A DNA stretch of 64,000 nucleotides, from assembly GCA_025766275.1 (NCBI GenBank), contig JAFKAC010000024.1, positions 186,001 to 250,000 on the forward strand, written 5' to 3'. Shown one piece after another: positions 11,101-21,800 of the stretch. Each line of letters opens with the position of its first letter. Position 1 is the stretch's first letter. Origin of the DNA: Lactarius indigo. Lineage: Eukaryota; Basidiomycota; Agaricomycetes; Russulales; Russulaceae. The notes beneath the pieces are model-generated. The model was not told the DNA's origin and searched no databases. It saw nothing but the letters and a program-made list of their open reading frames with translations. Made by a program: the position numbers and the translations under genes.

Positions 11101-12882
11101 GTCGTAGTTACACTCTGCTTCGCTTAGCGTTGCCAAATAGTATCCTATTGGATGCTTGTGCCCATCATTTTTCTTTTGCAAGAGGACTGCACCCACCGCG
11201 AATCCAGATGCGTCAACCTCCAGTTCAAATTGCTCTTGCAAGTCGGGATGTGCCAGCACTGGTTCTTCAGTGATGAGGCGTTTGAGTGTCTTGAACACGC
11301 GGTCTTCTTCTTCCGTCCACCGCCATTCAGTGTCCTTCCTTGTGAGTCGGTTTAGTGGTCGGGCGTGCGTGGCGAAACCTCGGATGAATAAGCGGTAAAA
11401 GTTGCAGAAACCCAAAAAGGAGCGTACATCCCTGACTTTCGTTGGCGTTGGCCAGTCCTTGATGCCTTGAACTTTTACCGGGTCCATGCGAGTTACCCCC
11501 TTTTCAAGGATTACCCCCAGGTAATCCATCTGAGGTTGGTGGAAGAGGCACTTCTCGAGTTTAAAGTAGAGGTCATGTTCCTGGGCAACACAAAGGACGT
11601 CTGTGACCGCCGCGACATGGTCCGCGGAGTCGTGGCCCTCGCATGTCACAATCCCGATGTCATCCATGTATACCCGGATGACAGTGCCATGAAGTTCGTG
11701 TTTGGTGATTGTATCCCGATAGATGTGATTCATCATTGTTTGGAAGGTCACGGGTGAATTTGTAAGGCCGAAGAACATGACCGTTGGTTTGAAGAGGCCA
11801 AACTTCGTCTTAAAGGCCGCCTTCTCCTGATCTCCGTCCCGGATGCGAATGTTGTTATACCCCCAATGGATGTCGAGCTTGGTGTAAATGTGTGCATTGC
11901 TGAGGTCATAGATGAGGTCTTGAATTAGGGGGAGAGGGTATTGGTTGCGTATGGTATAGGAGTTGAGCACCCGGTAATCCTGTACTGGGCGTAGTTTTCC
12001 GTCCTTCTTTTTGACAAAGAAAAATAATGATGCGTACGGGGAGATGGAAGGGCGTAGGTATCCCTGCTTGAGTTTTTCGTCTAGGAACTCTTTAAGTTTG
12101 CCCTCTTCTTCCTGTGTTAGCGGGTATATCTTGCAGTCTATTGCTGACGGAGTATTCGGTTTAAGGTCGATAGCATGGTCCCATGGCCTGGCGGGGGGAA
12201 AACGTTGGGATGCTTCTTCGCTGAAGAGTTTTTGGAACGCGTGGTAAACCGCTGGTAACTTTACAGGTGTTCCTTCTTTCCTTGCTTGAATCGCTAGTTT
12301 GGTGGACGTGGTAGCGCGCAAGTAAACGTCCTCTTCATCCAGGTCCACGACTATTTCTTCCTTCTGATTGTCAGTGAGGGTTGCGGCGATGATAGTTTTG
12401 TGCTGGTGACTGTCCTGCGTACTAATCACCACCGGTAGGATTTCTTCATGTATCACTGCGTCGCGCCAGTTGATAGTTGGCTCGTATGTTGCCAACCATG
12501 GGTATCCTAACACAATCTCCTCGGTTCCGAGGTCTGTTACGAGGAATCACATTGTTCTGTGATATCCCTTGGCATACACATCAAGATCGGTGAAGTGAGT
12601 GATGGACCCAGCTTTGTTCTCCGTTTGATCAATATTCCAAATTTTCCTTGGTCGGGTCAGCGGTCGTGTGCCGATACCCATTCGCTTTATAAAATTTGGA
12701 TGTATAAAGTTGTCGGTGGCTCCTGAGTCCACCAGTGCTTTTATGTTGGCCATTCGGTAATTCGTGTGTATTGAAACTGGAATTTGAAGAGAGCGAAAGC
12801 GCGTCATGATTACAGAATTACAATTTAAAGCCCTCACCCAGGCCGATGGGTTCAGGCGCTCTGAAAACCCTCTCTTCCCCAC
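8131..12882 (-). pseudogene. Gypsy B pol: protease, RT, RNase H, integrase, chromodomain, C-terminal domain
   Basis: One frame runs from the gag overlap (12882) to TGA 8131-8133. Domains in order: retropepsin ALVDSGAT (about 12745), reverse transcriptase with KKKDGKLRPVQDYR and YMDD (about 11665), RNase H (LELLAIVKALRHWRPLL), integrase HHCC region, integrase core with acidic residues in LDFITK, ISDHDPRF and DGQSERTNQW, chromodomain (EYEVEAIV...YLVKWKGYPDSENQW), then about 400 residues ending in a conserved module with IYRLERAN. Premature TGA codons at 12547-12549, 10948-10950 and 10792-10794 each replace an arginine present in copy C. Otherwise the frame is open, including an 883-codon stretch (8131-10782). 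Confidence 0.92.
12864..12870 (-). promoter_or_regulatory. Predicted -1 frameshift heptamer, Gypsy B
   Basis: The plus strand reads AAAACCC, that is G GGT TTT in the gag frame on the coding strand. It is four codons before the gag stop at 12852-12854 and inside the pol overlap. Pol lies in the -1 frame relative to gag. Confidence 0.55.
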
Positions 12883-14850
12883 AAATCCTGCAATATCAGG
12901 TCCTTTACCTCGTCAGGTGAATTTGCAACTCCGGTGAGCCACTCTTTGGCCCATTCCTCAGCGGTTTTGTTGGTCGTAGTGGCCTGTATCTGGGCTGGCG
13001 GTGTTTCTTGTGTGTAGTAGTCGGTTTCCGCTGCTCGGACCGTGGAAGGCCCGGCATGTTGTGGTTGCCACTGTCGCGGTTGTCTGGGATGGGGACAATT
13101 TCGTGAGAGGTGACCAGGGGCATTGCAGTTATAACACAACACCGTCCTTAGGTCTCATCGTGACCCTCCTCTTCCTCATCCTCTTGCCCCGGGCCCTCCT
13201 CTTGGCGGGAAGGGGGGTAGGCTTGTATACGGCAGCTTACTGTAATCGATTTCTTCCGATCCCGCTAGTCTCGCCTTTGCTCGATCAGCGGAGGTGTCCA
13301 TCGCCCAAGGGTTTGCGGGGTTCTGGGGGATCGTCCATCCTGCATTACCCGCCTTCTTCGGTTTAGTATCTTTGTACTCATCCACCCGGGCTCAGATGTG
13401 GATGTAGTTGTGTTGTCGACAAAGCGTTGCTCGCTTCCACTCGTCAAACGTTTCTGGTTCGTCCAGATCGTATGTCTTCTCGTATAGTTTCTTTGGTAGT
13501 CCTTTGGTGAACAAGTCGATGGTTTGGGGGTCGTTGAGGCGGTACCCTGCTTTCCTAGCGGCTTCTTCAAACTCGTTGACGTATTTGTCAATGTCCCCGT
13601 CCACCATTTTAAGCCCCTTCCTCAGAAGTGCTTGAGCTTGTTCACGTTCAAGGGTATTAACGAACCTTTGGTTAAAGCCCTCTGCTACCACGTTCCATAG
13701 ATCTCTTGTATGTTGGTCTATTCCTCGTTGTATTTGCTGGTTGAGCCACTTGAGGTAGGAGAGCACCCATTCGCTGACCGATGTCCCTTTAATGTAGGAC
13801 AAAAATAGGAGGCTTCGTCGGTAATTGTTTTGCATGACAGAGGTGTCGAGGTTCATTCCCCAGTACACATGCCATTGTGTGAGGAACGAGTCTACTTTAG
13901 TGCGGTCTCCGTCAAAAATGGTGGGTGGTTCACCGGTTAATTTCTCATGTCTGTGTCCACCTCTGCCTCCTCCTGGTGGGCCTTCACCGCCGTCTCCACC
14001 CAGGGGTCCCCCTCCTGGCGGATTGTTTGGGAGATCTGGTGGATTTCCTCTTCCGCTCGGGCGTCGGGGGAAATCTCCCCCTGGCGGTCCTCCCCATCCT
14101 GGTGGGGGGTCGAGTGGCAGTCCTTGTCTTTGTCCATCCCCCGATGGGGGGTCTCCTCGATCGGGTCCAATGGCCCGAAAGATTGCTGCGTCGTCTGCGG
14201 TCATATGATGCCCTGTTTCAGGATTAATGGGCATAAGGTGTCATTGTGATTCTTGTCTAATTGCTTCGGCTGCCTCTCGCGCTGCTTGTTCTCTTACGCT
14301 TATGATTTCTTCTGCGGTCATGGTAGTTGTTGCCATTTCTGCCGCTGGTGATCGTACGTGAATGACTTCTGGTTGCTCTGAGATGTGTAGAGACTCGGCT
14401 TGTTGGATGGTGTATTGTTCAATAGGTCCGACGCTTGCGGGTCGATTCTCTTCGCTCTGTTCGTCTTCTTCAGTTTCCTCACTTACTGCTTCTCCGGTGG
14501 AGTGTTCTTGTAACTGGCCGTCAATGGGCCCCCAGTCCACTCGTGAGTTGAGTTCACGTGCATCGATGTCGCACTGATATTGTCTTCCTGCTGGTCTGAC
14601 GACGTCCCAGCAGTGGTCTATGAGGTTCCACGTAATTTCCACCCAACACAGGTGGTCGAAATTGAACTCAACAGGTCTGAACCTTGTGGGTCCGTTAAAC
14701 TCCACAAAGTATCCGGTTTCGTCTTCTCGATCTCTCCACCTAGCCGCTCCCAGGAATCGGGTTGGTATGTTGCGGTCTCCTCATCGTTCTAGATAATAGG
14801 GACGAAAATTCGTCCACTGTTCTCTGGTGTTAACAGTCACCACAATGAGG

Positions 14851-14861
14851 ATCTTGGTCTT
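14851..14861 (-). promoter_or_regulatory. Gypsy B primer binding site, complementary to its own LTR
   Basis: Two bases inside the 5' LTR end, the coding strand reads AAGACCAAGAT. Its exact complement ATCTTGGTCTT occurs in the LTR at 15052-15062, about 34 nt downstream of a TATA-like box (15089-15096). This arrangement matches the self-priming of Tf1/sushi-type chromoviruses, where the mRNA 5' end pairs with the PBS. Confidence 0.65.
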
Positions 14862-14863
14862 AA

Positions 14864-15315
14864 TGTAACGCCGTCACGACGTTAGCTCGACTTGAGCTTT
14901 TGACAAGGCGACTGTGTAACTTAGCTAATCACGCCCTGAGGTGTATGGCACGAAGGCAACTTCTAGACATTCGAAGACGCTAGTATGACGACAGCACTCT
15001 AATCGGACAGAGGCGAAGATTGGACGCGAGAAGTAGAAGTGACGATTGAAGAAGACCAAGATGGTGTATCTTGGTCTTCCACAGCTACCTTAAATACAAG
15101 AAGAGCAGGCTTTCAAGCGCTGCTATGAGTCACAGTAATGTAGCGTCCAACGTATCGCGTAAGTAGCGCAATCCTAGTACTACTACTACCTGTACTAGGA
15201 TCGAGTCATCCTTCAACACCTAACTCCTATTGTAATCTCCGAGTCCGTGACTAATATACCTTACCGCCATAGTCACAACCGGTACAGTAAGGGTCCGATG
15301 TGCACAACCGTAACA
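14864..15315 (-). repeat. Gypsy B 5' LTR
   Basis: 452 bp, TGTAACGCC...GTAACA, partner of 7649-8100. A TATA-like box lies at 15089-15096 (minus strand TATTTAAG). The inverted arms GAAGACCAAGAT and ATCTTGGTCTTC flank a 5-nt loop immediately downstream. Confidence 0.93.
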
Positions 15316-15531
15316 GGATGCGTCGCACAACGATTGTTAAGGGTGTGCAAGAGTGCGGGGTGCTCTAGAAAGCGCGAAAGGAAAGGAATGGGCTGATGCC
15401 CAAGCTCGGCCAAAGTGCGGGAAAGTCGGTCTGCCAAGTGGGCCAATGCCCGAGATTGGCCGAAGCATGGGAAAGTACTGAAATGTGCAAAATAAGTAAT
15501 TTACCTGGCCAGCCACGTGCTGGGTGTATTA

Positions 15532-17262
15532 CCGTCCTTTCTACAATTGTAACAGGTGACTGGCCTTTGGTTGTTCCGTCCTCCTCCCCTTTGCAAAAAT
15601 CCCCCCCTCGGTCGGTATGGGGGTCAAGGGGCAAGTATATCTTCTGCTCCCATTAATTGTCCTCGAATTCGGTCTGCAGAAGTATCCATGGCATTTGGGT
15701 CTCTAGGGAGATTCCTTGGCTGCCAAGTACTTCACAGTGGCCCCTGCCATTGGCGTTGGCGTTGCAGTCAATCTTGTTTTGGTGCTCCTTTATTGAGCAT
15801 AGCTTTGAGGTGCATATATTGTTGCTGGTGGGTGGTCGCTGCTTCCTTCCACTCGCGATAGTTTCGTGGAGAGTCGAGGGTGTACACCTTCAAGTATAGC
15901 TTGGTGGGTAACCCGCTTGCGAATAAGTCAAGTGTCTGGGGGTCATTGAGTCAATACTGAGCACATCGCACTAGTTGTTCGAACTGCGTGCAATACTCAT
16001 CTAGATTTCCTCTGGTCATTTTGAGCCCTTTCTTTAGTTCGTATTGGGCTTGCTCCTGCTCCATTGTGTTTTGGAAGCGCTGCATAAAGCTGCACATGAC
16101 TTCGTTCCATAATCCTTCACTTGTTCGGGGTATGCCAGTTTGTATCTGGCCATTGAGCCAGGTAAGCATCACTAATACCCATTCACTGATGTTGACACCT
16201 TTGATATAGGAAAGGAAAAGTAAGGCGCATCTGTATGGGGTTGCCATGATGCCTTTGTCTGCATTCATGCCCCAATATACATGCCACTGAGTGAGAAATG
16301 CTTCGACCTTGGTGCGTTCTCCATTGAATACTGTGGGTGCTTCGCCAGCTAGTTTGCTATTGGAGGAGGGATAATGGGACCTGCACCTGGTAATCCTCCT
16401 CTAGGATGTCCTCCTCCTGGTGGTCCTCCTGGGAATCCTCCAGGGAACCCTCCGAATCCAGGTCCTCTGGGTGGAGGTCCTCCTCCTGGTAAGTCGCCAG
16501 GGGGTCCCCCTCCACCACTAGGGGGGTCAGCTACGTCTGGCCCGATGGCACGATGGATTGCTACGTTGTCATCAGTCATTTGGTGGCTGGTATATGGGTT
16601 GATGGGAGCCAAATTGGCTCACGATTCTTCCGCAATGCGTCTTTGCTCTTCTAGGGCTATTTGATCCCTTGCTTCGGTGGTGAGTTGTATTTCTTCTTGT
16701 GTGATGGTGGCAGTTGCCATTGCGACTGCTGGACTGTGAATGTGGATTATTTCTGGTTCAGGCTGGTGAATAGTTAGAGACTCAGTTTGTTGTATGATGT
16801 GATCCCCAATGGTTCCTAAGCTTGTGTCTTCTGCTGGTGTATTTCCTCTACTTGGGGATTGTTGACTGTCAGAGGCTTCTTCTCTGCTAACTCCTTCATC
16901 AGTGTGTTCCTGCGCTTGTCCGTCAATAGGACCGTAGTCAGCGCAGCTGTTAAGTTCTTGCGCATCAATGTCACAGTTGTAGTTTCTTCCTGTTGGTCAT
17001 ACAATGTCCCAGCAATGATCTATAGGGTTCCAAGTAACCTCGGTCCAACAGAGGTGTTCGAAATTGAACTCAACGGGTCAGAAACGGTTGGAACTGTTGA
17101 ACTCTACAAAATATCCGGTGTCTTCTCCGCATTCTCTCCACTGAGCTGCTCCTAAGAATCTTGTTGGTACGTTACAGTCTCCTCGTCATTCAATGTGATA
17201 AGGATGAAAGGACGTCCACTGGTCTCTGGTCAAGTACGCCACAATGAGGATCTTGGTCTTAA
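15532..17262 (-). pseudogene. Gypsy A gag, 5' part
   Basis: The minus-strand reading has an N-terminal EFN-type segment (near 17060), a Gln/Glu-rich part, a Gly/Pro-rich stretch (16590-16370), and a capsid region (16330-15950) with FLTQWHVYWGM and a LLFLSYIKG block. The zinc-knuckle region is cut at 15532. It continues at 7508 after repeat X and Gypsy B. Several stops (for example at 15951) break the frame. Confidence 0.78.
17250..17260 (-). promoter_or_regulatory. Gypsy A primer binding site
   Basis: The coding strand has AAGACCAAGAT two bases from the LTR end at 17263, identical to the sites of B and C. It can pair with ATCTTGGTCTT inside the adjacent LTR. Confidence 0.6.
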
Positions 17263-17753
17263 TGTTATGCTCCACAGGTGTTACGCTCCACTGGTGTTTG
17301 TCCGACTTGGACTCAGGGTAGGCGTAATCGACTTAGTGAAGGCTAGGTGAATGGGGACTTATATCAACCCAACACAAGCTGAACAGGGGTGTTCTGGCAC
17401 ACACTGCAGTGAAGATGAAGAAGTACTATCTCTTGGTAGATAGTAGTGGAGGCACTCTTAGTCTGAGACTAAGGTAAACAGAAGACGAGTCAAATGGTGG
17501 ATTGAAGAAGACCAAGATGGGGTTCTTGGTCTTCTAAAGCAACTACTTATACAGATACGCGCGGGCTTTAAAGCGCCGCTGGAACAGTAAGGAACCAATA
17601 GCGTAACTAGCTCGAACCCTAGTACAGCTATCCTAGGAATGAGTCATACATGAGCCACAATCACATGTGTACTACTATGCTGACTGATGCGATGTAAATG
17701 TCCATGACTAATACTGAGTCAGTCTGTAGTCATAACCAGTTGTGATCGTAACA
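17263..17753 (-). repeat. LTR shared by Gypsy A (5' LTR) and Gypsy C (3' LTR)
   Basis: The 491-bp LTR has Gypsy A's PBS on its left and a Gypsy C polypurine tract (17754-17765) on its right, so it serves both elements. Its 491-bp partner is 25588-26078. I count about eight differences between the two, all transitions. The first 32 bp are a 16-bp tandem (TGTTAYGCTCCACAGG then TGTTACGCTCCACTGG). TATAAG and the paired GACCAAGA arms are present. Confidence 0.88.
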
Positions 17754-17778
17754 TTACCCCCTTTTCAGATGCGAGGCC

Positions 17779-18850
17779 TGTTGATAAGTGTAACGCCGTC
17801 ACAGCGTTAGCTCGACTTGAGCTCGGGTAAAGGCGACTATGACTTAGCTAATCACACCAAAGGCGTATGGCACGAAGGCAGTTCTTGCAGATGTTCGAAG
17901 ACACTGAAAAGGCAACACTCGAAGCAAAGTGAAAGCGGACAGAAGTGAAGAGAAGACAGAAAGTGACGATTGAAGAAGACCAAGATGGCGTTTCTTGGTC
18001 TTCCGCAGCTGCCTTAAATACAAGAAGAGCAGGCTTTCAAGCGCTGCTACGAGTCACCGTATTGTAGCGTCCAACGTATCGCGTAAGTACCGCAATCCTA
18101 ATACTACTACTACCTGTATCAGGATCGAGTCATCTCGTAACACCTAACTCCTGCGTAAACTCCGAGTCCGTGACTAATCTACCTTACCGCCGTAGTCACA
18201 ACCGGTACAGTAAGGGTCAAATGCGAGAAACGTGACAATAAGTGACCCTTGCGCACTTAGCAGCTCGTACGGACTGGACTTGCAGCATGGACTGCTTTAG
18301 ATTAGATTAAATGGACATGTAGATTACTTACTTCTGATCTGTACAATCTAGCGCTGATCATTGCGTCATGTATAACATCATATACCATGACATCATGTAG
18401 AACACTCCGGACACTTCATTGTACTCAAGTCCTTTGTTCTCCTTTAGTTCTTATCTTTATTGTGATGTCATTATGATATCATCTTTGTCTGGACTCTCTT
18501 TGTTCTAGTCGCCTTGTTCTCTTTTCATACACTCCTTTTGTCCTGTATACAGAACAACGCTCCTTGTACTCTGTGACTCTACGTTACCACTCTTGTACTA
18601 GTGTCACACCTCTGTACAGTATAAGTAGTAGTGCTTGTACGCTCCTGGTCCACATCAGTTCTCTCACTGCTGTGTGCCAGGTATGTTCCCTCCACTGTAA
18701 TACCAACATCAGTTCTCTCACTGCTGTGTGCCAGACTATCATCTTGCTTCACTTGCTTGACACCTCCTGTGCTGCTTCTCAGTCACCCTCTATATCTCAC
18801 CACAGTACTTTGTCCCACTGTGAGTATAGTTCTTATGTGTCTGTTCATCA
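17779..18850 (+). repeat. Solo LTR D-1 with a nested LTR
   Basis: It begins TGTTGATAAG and ends TTCATCA, flanked by AGGCC on both sides (17774-17778 and 18851-18855). At its tenth base it is interrupted by another solo LTR (17789-18237). The same LTR family occurs inverted at 28383-29009. The net length is about 618 bp. No internal region is present, so it is a solo LTR of an unidentified retrotransposon family. Confidence 0.85.
17789..18237 (-). repeat. Solo LTR of Gypsy B type inside D-1
   Basis: The 449-bp sequence is closely similar to the Gypsy B LTRs (TGTAACGCC...GTGACA), with TSD ATAAG at 17784-17788 and 18238-18242. It carries the conserved inverted arms and TATA-like box. It is younger than D-1, which it interrupts. 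Confidence 0.9.
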
Positions 18851-21800
18851 AGGCCCACCTAGCATGAAAGCTGACAACAGCCAGTCCTTCTGTACCTCTT
18901 CAATTCGCCAAAAGGTGTTAGCCCTCTCCAGCCTATAGATGGAGTCCAACTTATCCTGCGTAACATTCGCCAACTGGAGTCTAATCTCCCTCATGCACGT
19001 CAGCAACCGGTCCTCATGAAACTCAGCTGCCCGATAGCAATGAATCTCAGCAGTGAGGAATTCATCCCCTATCTTTTCAAGGGCGCGGTCGGTGGTGTTC
19101 CCTTCTTTGATCATGATGAGGTCTTCATGAGCGATGAAGGCTCAATCATTGTGAGGGCGGTGCGGCTTGGCATACAAGGGTTGGCCGTAGACGTATGGCG
19201 AGCCACTTACCAACCCTAACACAAATGGGTTGCCACACATGACCACTTGCACATGATTGGCATTCACAACTCGTCCTCCGGGGAGTGTGACCTTGAAGGA
19301 AATTGAATTGGGTCCCCTATTGCGCCGGAACCCTTCTGGCACCATGAGGGAGGCGGGATCGTCTTCAGGAGATCTGGGCTTGTGGGGCGCCACTCAGAAG
19401 ACTCAGATGTCTCCCCTGTACATGGGGTCTCTGTTGGTGTAGACGATATAAGGGGTGGCATTGGGATCGTCAGTGTGGCTTCGTGTTCTAAGGAAGGAGT
19501 GTCTCGCCGGGTATTGATCGCTATCGTCATAGATAGTGTTATCGTCCTCCAATAGTTTTGCCTTGCCTTCCTCGCCTTCCTCCGCATCTCTGCCATGTGT
19601 AGCTGTTCGCTCTGCCACTTGCGCGCTGTCTCCTTCCACTGCATCTCCCATGCTTGGAGCAATTGCGCGCTCGTCAGTGCTTGGGAGAGCCGCTCGAAGG
19701 GTGGCGAGTTCTTCAGTGGTGATGGGGGTGGTGTTGAATTGCCGACCGGTATTGGGGTCAATGAGGTTGTAAGTGGGGGTGGTGTCGTTGGTGAGGACCT
19801 CCTCCGGTAGGTAAGGGGAAGCGTCTCTGGATAGCGTCCCACTCTTGCTGGGTGATAAGCCCCTCTTCATTGGGGACATCTTCAGGAGCTCTGAAGGTGT
19901 GTAGCGCATTATGGGCCACTGCACCCCTGGCAAGGTGTTCGACAAGCGTGGGGTTCGGTGTGGAGGCATTGGTAGTGGGGGTAGTCATGAGAAGATGAAA
20001 GTCAGGAGTGGGGGATGGAGACTTAGCACGACATCGCATGGCTCTTATATGTACTTCTTGGTCGGGATTTGAAGTTTTGAAGTCCCAAACAGCTTGGTCT
20101 GCGAAGATGTCATCCTTATTGACCCACTGGTTGTCCAAGTCTGGATAGCCCTTCCATTTGACAAGGTACTGGAGCCGACATCTTCTGCCGAATCGCCGAG
20201 AGTCTAGAATCTTCTCGACCTCGTATTCTTCCTTGTTATCTACCAAATCCGGTGGTGGATGCTGGTAGTTTGGTCTGTGCATGGGCGTTTCACGATAAGG
20301 TGTGAGAAGATCTATGTGGAAAACGTCATGGATGCTCCACTGCGTGGGAAGTTCGAGGCAGTAATTGACAGGGGACATCACCTGGATGACCTTAAATGGT
20401 CCATGCCATTTTGCAGCTAATTTTGCGGTTGGCTGATGCATACGTAGGTGGCGCCCTTCAAGCCACACAAGGTCCCCTTCTTTGAACTTGGGCATATCTT
20501 TGTGTTTGACCCATGACTTCTGCGCCCTGAACATACAGGAGAAGGCACGCTGCCGTGCCTGTTTGAATTGATCTAGTCTTAGCGACACCTGTGGGATAGG
20601 GGATGGTCTATTGGTCCAATCAGCGCAAGGGTTGTACCCTGATAAGAGGAAGAAGGGGGACTCCTGCGTGGTCTCGTTTGGCCAGTTATTGTGCGTGAAT
20701 TCTGCCATTGGCAGATATTGGACCCAATCATCCTGTCGCTCATTTACCCCAAAGCAGAGGTATTGTTCCAGCCACTGATTTGTTCATTCTGATTGGCCGT
20801 CGGTCCTAGGGTGATAAGCGGTCGAGATATTCTGGCTGATGCCAAGGATCTTGCATATCTCTTGCATAAACTTGGATGCGAAACGAGGGTCTCGATCGCT
20901 GATAACACATGAAGGGAGTCCAAATCGTGGGAAGACGTGGGACACATACAGAGCGGCTGTTCCTTCCACGGTTATTTCCTCATGACAAGGGATGAAGATG
21001 GCGGCTTTGGTGCAATCGTGATCTGTTACAGTCAGAATGGAGTCGTAGCCACAGGATGTGGGGAGTTTGGTGATAAAATCCACCGCAATGGTTTCGAATG
21101 GCAGGGCTTCTGGTTTGGGATAGATGGGTTGCAGAGGTGCTCGGATGGGACAGAGATTGACTTTGTGTCGTTGGTATTCCGTGCACCCCTTTACGTAATC
21201 CATAATGTCGTTCTTCATCTGTGGCCACCAGTAATGTCATTCTGTCAGTTGGAGGGTGCGTTTGATGCCTGGATGACCATATACAGGGGAGTCGTGATGG
21301 GCTGCAATAATGGTGCGTTTGTCATGGATGCCACCTGTGACCACTTGGCATCCATCTTTGTACCATGTTCCCTCAATGTCTTTTAGTTTATGTGTGTCAA
21401 CCCAGGGCTTCAACTTAGCTGTGTCCTGTTCGTAAATGGGGTGTTCAGGAGTCATTTCTACAGGCAGAATCTCCGGTCTCCCATGGGGATTTTGTGGTTC
21501 TTCCAGGGTATTGGCACGTATGAAGACACTTTCTGGTAGTACTGTTATTCCTTCGTTGTCACGTTCCCCTTGGTCGTAGTCTGGTCTTTGTGACAGTGCG
21601 TCGGTGCATCCATTGGAAGTTCCTTTGATGTGGTGAATTTCAAAGTTGTACTCAGAAAGTTCAAGTACTTCCCGGGCAACGCGTCTACTAATCTTCTGCA
21701 GTGACTTCCAGTATTGTAGGTTGAGATGGTCGGAGAAGACCTTGATCTTGTGGGGGGAGCCTGCTAAGAGAGGTCTCCAATGGCGGAAAGCTTTGACAAT

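Larger units (their letters stand above)
12852..14863 (-). pseudogene. Gypsy B gag
   Basis: The gag frame runs from near the PBS to a stop at 12852-12854. It has an N-terminal segment starting near 14705 or slightly upstream, a Gly/Pro-rich stretch (14200-13940), and a Retrotrans_gag-like capsid region (13900-13450, FLTQWHVYWGM, LLFLSYIKG, FNQRFVNTLEREQA). A CCHC zinc knuckle follows near 13138-13095 (CYNCNAPGHLSRNC). Premature TGA stops are at 14241, 13392, 13176 and 13155, and a further one in the first codons near 14785. The true start codon cannot be fixed. Confidence 0.85.
7649..15315 (-). mobile_element. Ty3/Gypsy chromovirus B, full-length but decayed
   Basis: Two LTRs of equal length (452 bp) bound an internal region with, in minus-strand order, PBS, gag, pol and a polypurine tract. 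Flanks are GGACG (7644-7648) and GGATG (15316-15320), a 5-bp TSD with one transition. The two LTRs differ at roughly 15 sites by my count, nearly all C/T or G/A changes at CpG. This indicates methylation-linked decay rather than very recent insertion. The element sits inside repeat X, which sits inside Gypsy A. Confidence 0.93.
7509..15531. mobile_element. Repeat X copy 1 (solo-LTR-like), split by Gypsy B
   Basis: X interrupts the Gypsy A zinc-knuckle codons. CCGT occurs at 7505-7508 and again at 15532-15535, matching a single CCGT in copy C near 23849. X begins TGATACCCC and ends GTATTA, where copy 2 ends GTATCA, so its ends form a short TG...CA-type inverted repeat. Without Gypsy B (7649-15315) X is about 350 bp. 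It has no coding capacity. A second diverged copy starts at 27706. An LTR-like identity is inferred. Confidence 0.6.
340..17262 (-). mobile_element. Ty3/Gypsy chromovirus A, internal region, degenerate and interrupted
   Basis: Read on the minus strand, the order is LTR (17263-17753), primer binding site (17250-17260), gag (about 17150-15532 and 7508-7264), protease, reverse transcriptase, RNase H, integrase, chromodomain and a conserved C-terminal domain. The 3' LTR is absent because the retrocopy at 1-339 and the window edge cut the element. Two insertions split it: an inverted-repeat element at 634-3008 and repeat X with Gypsy B at 7509-15531. Many stops and frame changes show that it is dead. 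Copy C to the right is the same family. Confidence 0.88.

Noticed and set aside
13925..14249. Plus-strand Pro-rich ORFs
   Set aside because: Antisense to the Gly/Pro-rich part of gag; no independent support.
15040..15080. LTR hairpin as a transcription terminator
   Set aside because: It lies just downstream of a TATA-like box and pairs with the primer binding site. Terminator hairpins of this form are bacterial.
18564..18938. Plus-strand ORF of 124 codons
   Set aside because: It lies within solo LTR D-1 and runs into Gypsy C antisense sequence.
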